Source: SMAG-U1939 sp035763125 (lineage in GTDB: Bacteria; Chloroflexota; Ktedonobacteria; Ktedonobacterales; JADMIN01). Taken from it: DNA of 6,332 nt. This document shows, piece by piece, positions 5,691-6,332 of this stretch. The position numbers were made by a program, and so were the translations under genes. The DNA lies in contig DASUBU010000138.1 in the NCBI GenBank assembly GCA_035763125.1, positions 1 to 6,332 on the forward strand, written 5' to 3'. Under the pieces are notes generated by a model. It searched no databases, was not told the origin of the DNA, and saw only the letters and a list, made by a program, of their open reading frames with translations. The stretch's first letter is position 1. Each line of letters starts with the position of its first letter.

Positions 5691-5795
5691 ATCCTTCCTG
5701 ACGGCCCATCCCCTGGGCAGTTGGGCTATCGGGTCAGGCGGAGCAGGCAGACTTCTTTCTATGTGAGGCAGGACCAAACTGAAGAATCCACCATC

Positions 5796-5811
5796 TACGC
5801 AAAATTGCGTA
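5796..5811. promoter_or_regulatory. 16-base inverted repeat upstream of the response regulator
   Basis: TACGCAA (5796-5802) and TTGCGTA (5805-5811) are perfect complements around AA. The 2-base centre disfavours an RNA hairpin of full length and favours a dimeric protein-binding site. It lies about 120 bases upstream of the GTG start, in the most AT-rich spacer of the window. A second small inverted repeat, ATGC-AAA-GCAT, is at 5815-5825. On the minus strand, TGCTATGCT near 5829-5821 resembles an extended -10 element, which would put the 16-base repeat just after the transcription start. Confidence 0.45.
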
Positions 5812-5847
5812 TTCATGCAAAGCATAGCACAGGAATCAAGGTGGAGA

Positions 5848-6332
5848 TTAGACCTGCTCTCGCCAGCTTTCGAGTCTCGCCTCCAGCGCTCTCACCCTTT
5901 CCTCCAGTCTCTCGATACGGTCGAGCGCGTCCTGAAGCGTCGGAATAACAAGGCGGCCAGATGGATCGGCGGAGACGAGCAGCCGCATCGCGCTGTAGAA
6001 CGCAGCATCAGTCTGCAGGGCGCAGACGGCGTCCGAAACGCTTCCGCGACTCCGCAGCGTTGGCTCCAGCACGTCGAACGCGACCAGCTCGGCAGCCTCC
6101 AGACGCACTCGGTCGGCGAATGCGGGGTGCTCCCACCAGCGAACCTCGATGATCAACTCGGGGTTGAGACTGACGGGAGAGGCACCTGTGGTGACGCTGC
6201 TATCGCGGTTGACGAGGTGCTGCTTGATGCGCGACCGGAGATTGCCGGCGATGCCGACGTAGGCGGCATGGAGCCGCTCCTTCCCTCCGAAGAGGGCGTA
6301 GATGGCCGGGCCGGAGGGCAATTGGGAGAAGG
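5848..6332 (-). CDS. GIY-YIG nuclease family protein with C-terminal coiled coil (5'-partial)
   Basis: The frame is open to the right edge, so the N-terminus is probably missing; the first in-frame start inside the window is a TTG at 6321. Counting from that TTG, IYALF (residues 7-11) and AYVGI (20-24) are the paired GIY and YIG strands. R31 in NLRSRIKQHL matches the conserved arginine of the following helix. A glutamate in EAAELVAF (75-82) is a candidate for the metal-binding residue. The segment NRDSSVTTG followed by RWWEHPAF is distinctive of a stand-alone family rather than of UvrC or the homing nucleases. Residues 128-156 form a heptad-like coiled coil (DALDRIERLEERVRALEARL), suggesting oligomerisation. 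The nuclease activity is a family inference; many stand-alone members have no known target. It lies upstream of the response regulator on the same strand, 169 bases away, which argues against tight coupling. Confidence 0.85.
   Translation of the reverse strand, partial: FSQLPSGPAIYALFGGKERLHAAYVGIAGNLRSRIKQHLVNRDSSVTTGASPVSLNPELIIEVRWWEHPAFADRVRLEAAELVAFDVLEPTLRSRGSVSDAVCALQTDAAFYSAMRLLVSADPSGRLVIPTLQDALDRIERLEERVRALEARLESWREQV

Noticed and set aside
5679..5825. ATG-initiated 205-residue form of the response regulator
   Set aside because: The extra 49 residues precede the first receiver strand and would translate the inverted-repeat region. The GTG at 5678 has a well-placed GGGAGG.
1..6332. 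CRISPR array, transposon ends or prophage genes
   Set aside because: There is no regularly spaced repeat, no transposase or integrase motif and no long terminal inverted repeats in the window.

Overview
This window is GC-rich, tightly packed bacterial chromosomal DNA. Seven complete protein-coding genes and one gene cut by the right edge can be supported. No rRNA, tRNA, CRISPR array, transposase or phage gene was recognised. GTG starts preceded by strong Shine-Dalgarno sites, a Sec/lipobox lipoprotein and a proline/threonine-rich membrane-anchored protein suggest a high-GC bacterium. A Chloroflexota-like lineage is my best guess from the style of the secreted proteins, but that is an inference and not a demonstrated assignment.

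Layout. Bases 1-250 hold no convincing gene, only a possible 3' end of a gene entering from the left with a hairpin over its stop. On the minus strand, a 2',3'-cyclic phosphodiesterase of the ThpR/2H family (1050-1679) is followed 40 bases later by a short-chain dehydrogenase (251-1009); the two look like an operon. A 219-base divergent region separates them from a plus-strand, single-pass membrane protein (1899-2705) with a proline/tryptophan-rich cytoplasmic part and an Ig-like exported domain. This converges on a small minus-strand ABM-fold protein (2864-3184), with a nested hairpin between them. Next comes a 563-base gene-free stretch unusually dense in inverted repeats, then a plus-strand DUF2807 lipoprotein (3748-4410) and a small two-helix membrane protein (4655-4957). 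The right end is minus strand: a single-domain response regulator with an altered acidic pocket (5208-5678) and a GIY-YIG domain protein with a C-terminal coiled coil (5848 to the edge). An AT-richer spacer with a 16-base inverted repeat separates these two.

How the genes fit together. Three plus-strand genes encode cell-envelope proteins, and the minus-strand genes encode soluble enzymes or regulators. Nothing shows that they form one pathway. The window reads as ordinary housekeeping and accessory chromosome rather than a defence, biosynthetic or mobile locus. The most useful leads are the unusual receiver domain, the inverted repeat upstream of it, the palindrome cluster before the DUF2807 gene, and the envelope proteins of unknown function.
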